Shown here: positions 43,768 through 44,617 of the stretch, piece after piece
How the letters are laid out: the number at the start of each line of letters is the position of its first letter
Position numbering within the stretch: the first letter of the stretch is position 1
The notes under the pieces: generated by a model
The model's input: only the letters and a program-made list of their open reading frames with translations
Told to the model about the DNA's origin: nothing
The model's database searches: none
Translations under genes and position numbers: made by a program
Assembly: GCA_902574045.1 (NCBI GenBank)
Contig: CACGMG010000005.1
Location: 1-44,617, forward strand
Source: an uncultured Pelagibacteraceae bacterium
GTDB taxonomy: Bacteria; Pseudomonadota; Alphaproteobacteria; Pelagibacterales; Pelagibacteraceae
DNA length: 44,617 nt
Reading direction: 5' to 3'

Positions 43768-44617
43768 TTAGTTTTTAGGAAAATTGAGGGAAATCTGGGT
43801 ACCTTTTCCCTCTTCACTTAAGATATCCATTTCGCCTCTATGTTGATTAACAATATGTTTAACAATCGCTAATCCGAGGCCAGTGCCACCGACTTCTTTA
43901 CTTTTTTCTGGATTTACTCTGAAAAATCTCTCTGTAATTTTTGGTATATGTTCTCTTGGAATACCAATGCCTTGGTCTTTTATAATGACATCGATGTTAT
44001 TTTCATTTGTTTTAACAAGAATATTAATTTTTGTATTTTTCTCGCTATACTTAATCGCATTATCAATCAAATTATTAAAAACCTCTGTTAGTCTATTTCT
44101 ATCGCCTTTAAATTCTGTATTTTTATTTTCTGTTTCAATTTTACAAGTAATACTATTTTTTTGAAGCAGATCCCTATGTAAATCAACCGAGTGTTTTATA
44201 ATTTCATCTAAAACAACGTTGTCACTAGGTCTTATATGCTCTTGAAGTTCAATTCGAGATAAAGAAAGCAAGTCATTCACTATATTTTCCATTCTAGCTG
44301 TTTGTTGCATTATTAATGGCATAATTTTTTTCTGATTTTCCTTATCATTTTTTGCGGCTCCATCATTAATAGTTTCAAGACCCATTTTAATACTTTGTAA
44401 GGGAGTTCTTAATTCATGTGAGACGTTTGCTACGAAATCAGATTTTAGTTTTTGAGCCTTAATGATATCTGTTAGATCTTTAAAAAAAATTATTACTGTT
44501 TCTTCAGCATTAAAGATATTCTTAGGTCCTGGCATTACACTTACTTTATAATATTGATAGTTCGGCTTTTTGGTTTCTACATCTATCGTTGAACTAGATT
44601 TATCATTTAAAGAATTT
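43768..44617 (-). CDS. phoR: phosphate regulon sensor histidine kinase PhoR (5' end outside window)
   Basis: Sensor kinase, C-terminal 283 residues visible. The frame is open to the right edge: 27 codons before the ATG at 44533-44535 continue the protein (probably a PAS domain), so that ATG is not the start. The H-box is SHELRTPLQS (His phospho-acceptor), N-box NNLIDNAIKYS, G1 DQGIGIP, G2 GGTGLGLAIV. It should phosphorylate PhoB (37742-38425). The gap to pstS (110 bp) presumably has a Pho-controlled promoter, but I could not identify one firmly. Confidence 0.93.
   Translation of the reverse strand, partial: NSLNDKSSSTIDVETKKPNYQYYKVSVMPGPKNIFNAEETVIIFFKDLTDIIKAQKLKSDFVANVSHELRTPLQSIKMGLETINDGAAKNDKENQKKIMPLIMQQTARMENIVNDLLSLSRIELQEHIRPSDNVVLDEIIKHSVDLHRDLLQKNSITCKIETENKNTEFKGDRNRLTEVFNNLIDNAIKYSEKNTKINILVKTNENNIDVIIKDQGIGIPREHIPKITERFFRVNPEKSKEVGGTGLGLAIVKHIVNQHRGEMDILSEEGKGTQISLNFPKN

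Overview
This window is a gene-dense, AT-rich stretch of a streamlined alphaproteobacterial genome, most likely SAR11 / Pelagibacterales. The grounds are very A+T-rich coding sequence, intergenic gaps mostly under 110 bp with overlapping stops and starts, alphaproteobacterial marker genes (gcrA, the DUF2093 protein, a DUF3035-like lipoprotein, hisZ with short-form hisG), and a tandem glycine riboswitch in front of malate synthase G, an arrangement known from SAR11. There is no insertion sequence, prophage, CRISPR array or obvious foreign island. It reads as core chromosome.

Layout. 2-5657 (+): ubiA (5' end outside the window), then a lipid A / Kdo block: msbA-like exporter, kdtA, lpxK, lpxL. 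5660-8926: a DUF2093 gene, purD-rsmD, and pgi on the opposite strand. 8923-14172 (-): DUF3035-like lipoprotein, lspA, ileS, ribF and a HAD hydrolase. 14243-16278 (+): groES-groEL behind a sigma32-type promoter. 16287-19391 (-): tRNA-His, hisS, hisZ, hisG. 19392-21075 (-): a small structured intergenic region, a cold-shock gene, and accA with a C-terminal membrane segment. 21155-23521 (+): glycine riboswitch and glcB. 23518-27883 (-): kdsB, pheA, SRP RNA, dnaX, ybaB/ebfC, recR. 27977-28519 (+): membrane-anchored cytochrome c. 28516-31418 (-): an ABC-2 permease, argD, argF. 31557-32057 (+): gcrA. 32059-35145: a zinc regulon (zur, znuB, znuC divergent from znuA, with two Zur-box palindromes between). 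35151-37425: a circularly permuted ATP-grasp gene divergent from an Anbu proteasome-like gene. 37532-37753: a small membrane protein. 37742-44617 (-): phosphate regulon phoR (5' end outside), pstS, pstC, pstA, pstB, phoU, phoB.

How the parts work together: kdsB, kdtA, lpxK, lpxL and msbA together supply Kdo-lipid A. hisS, hisZ and hisG combine histidine charging with the first step of histidine synthesis. The znu/zur and pst/pho blocks are complete nutrient-scavenging units with their own regulators. SRP RNA, dnaX, ebfC and recR form the usual bacterial replication/repair neighbourhood.

I found no clearly new multi-gene system. The observations most worth a second look are: an A9 run in dnaX where slippage either way would give a gamma-sized protein; tRNA-His ending four bases before the hisS start codon, with an unusual acceptor end; the AccA membrane tail; the groEL terminator lying inside the hisG coding end; the reduced Anbu/ATP-grasp pair; and eight convergent gene junctions that all abut or overlap.
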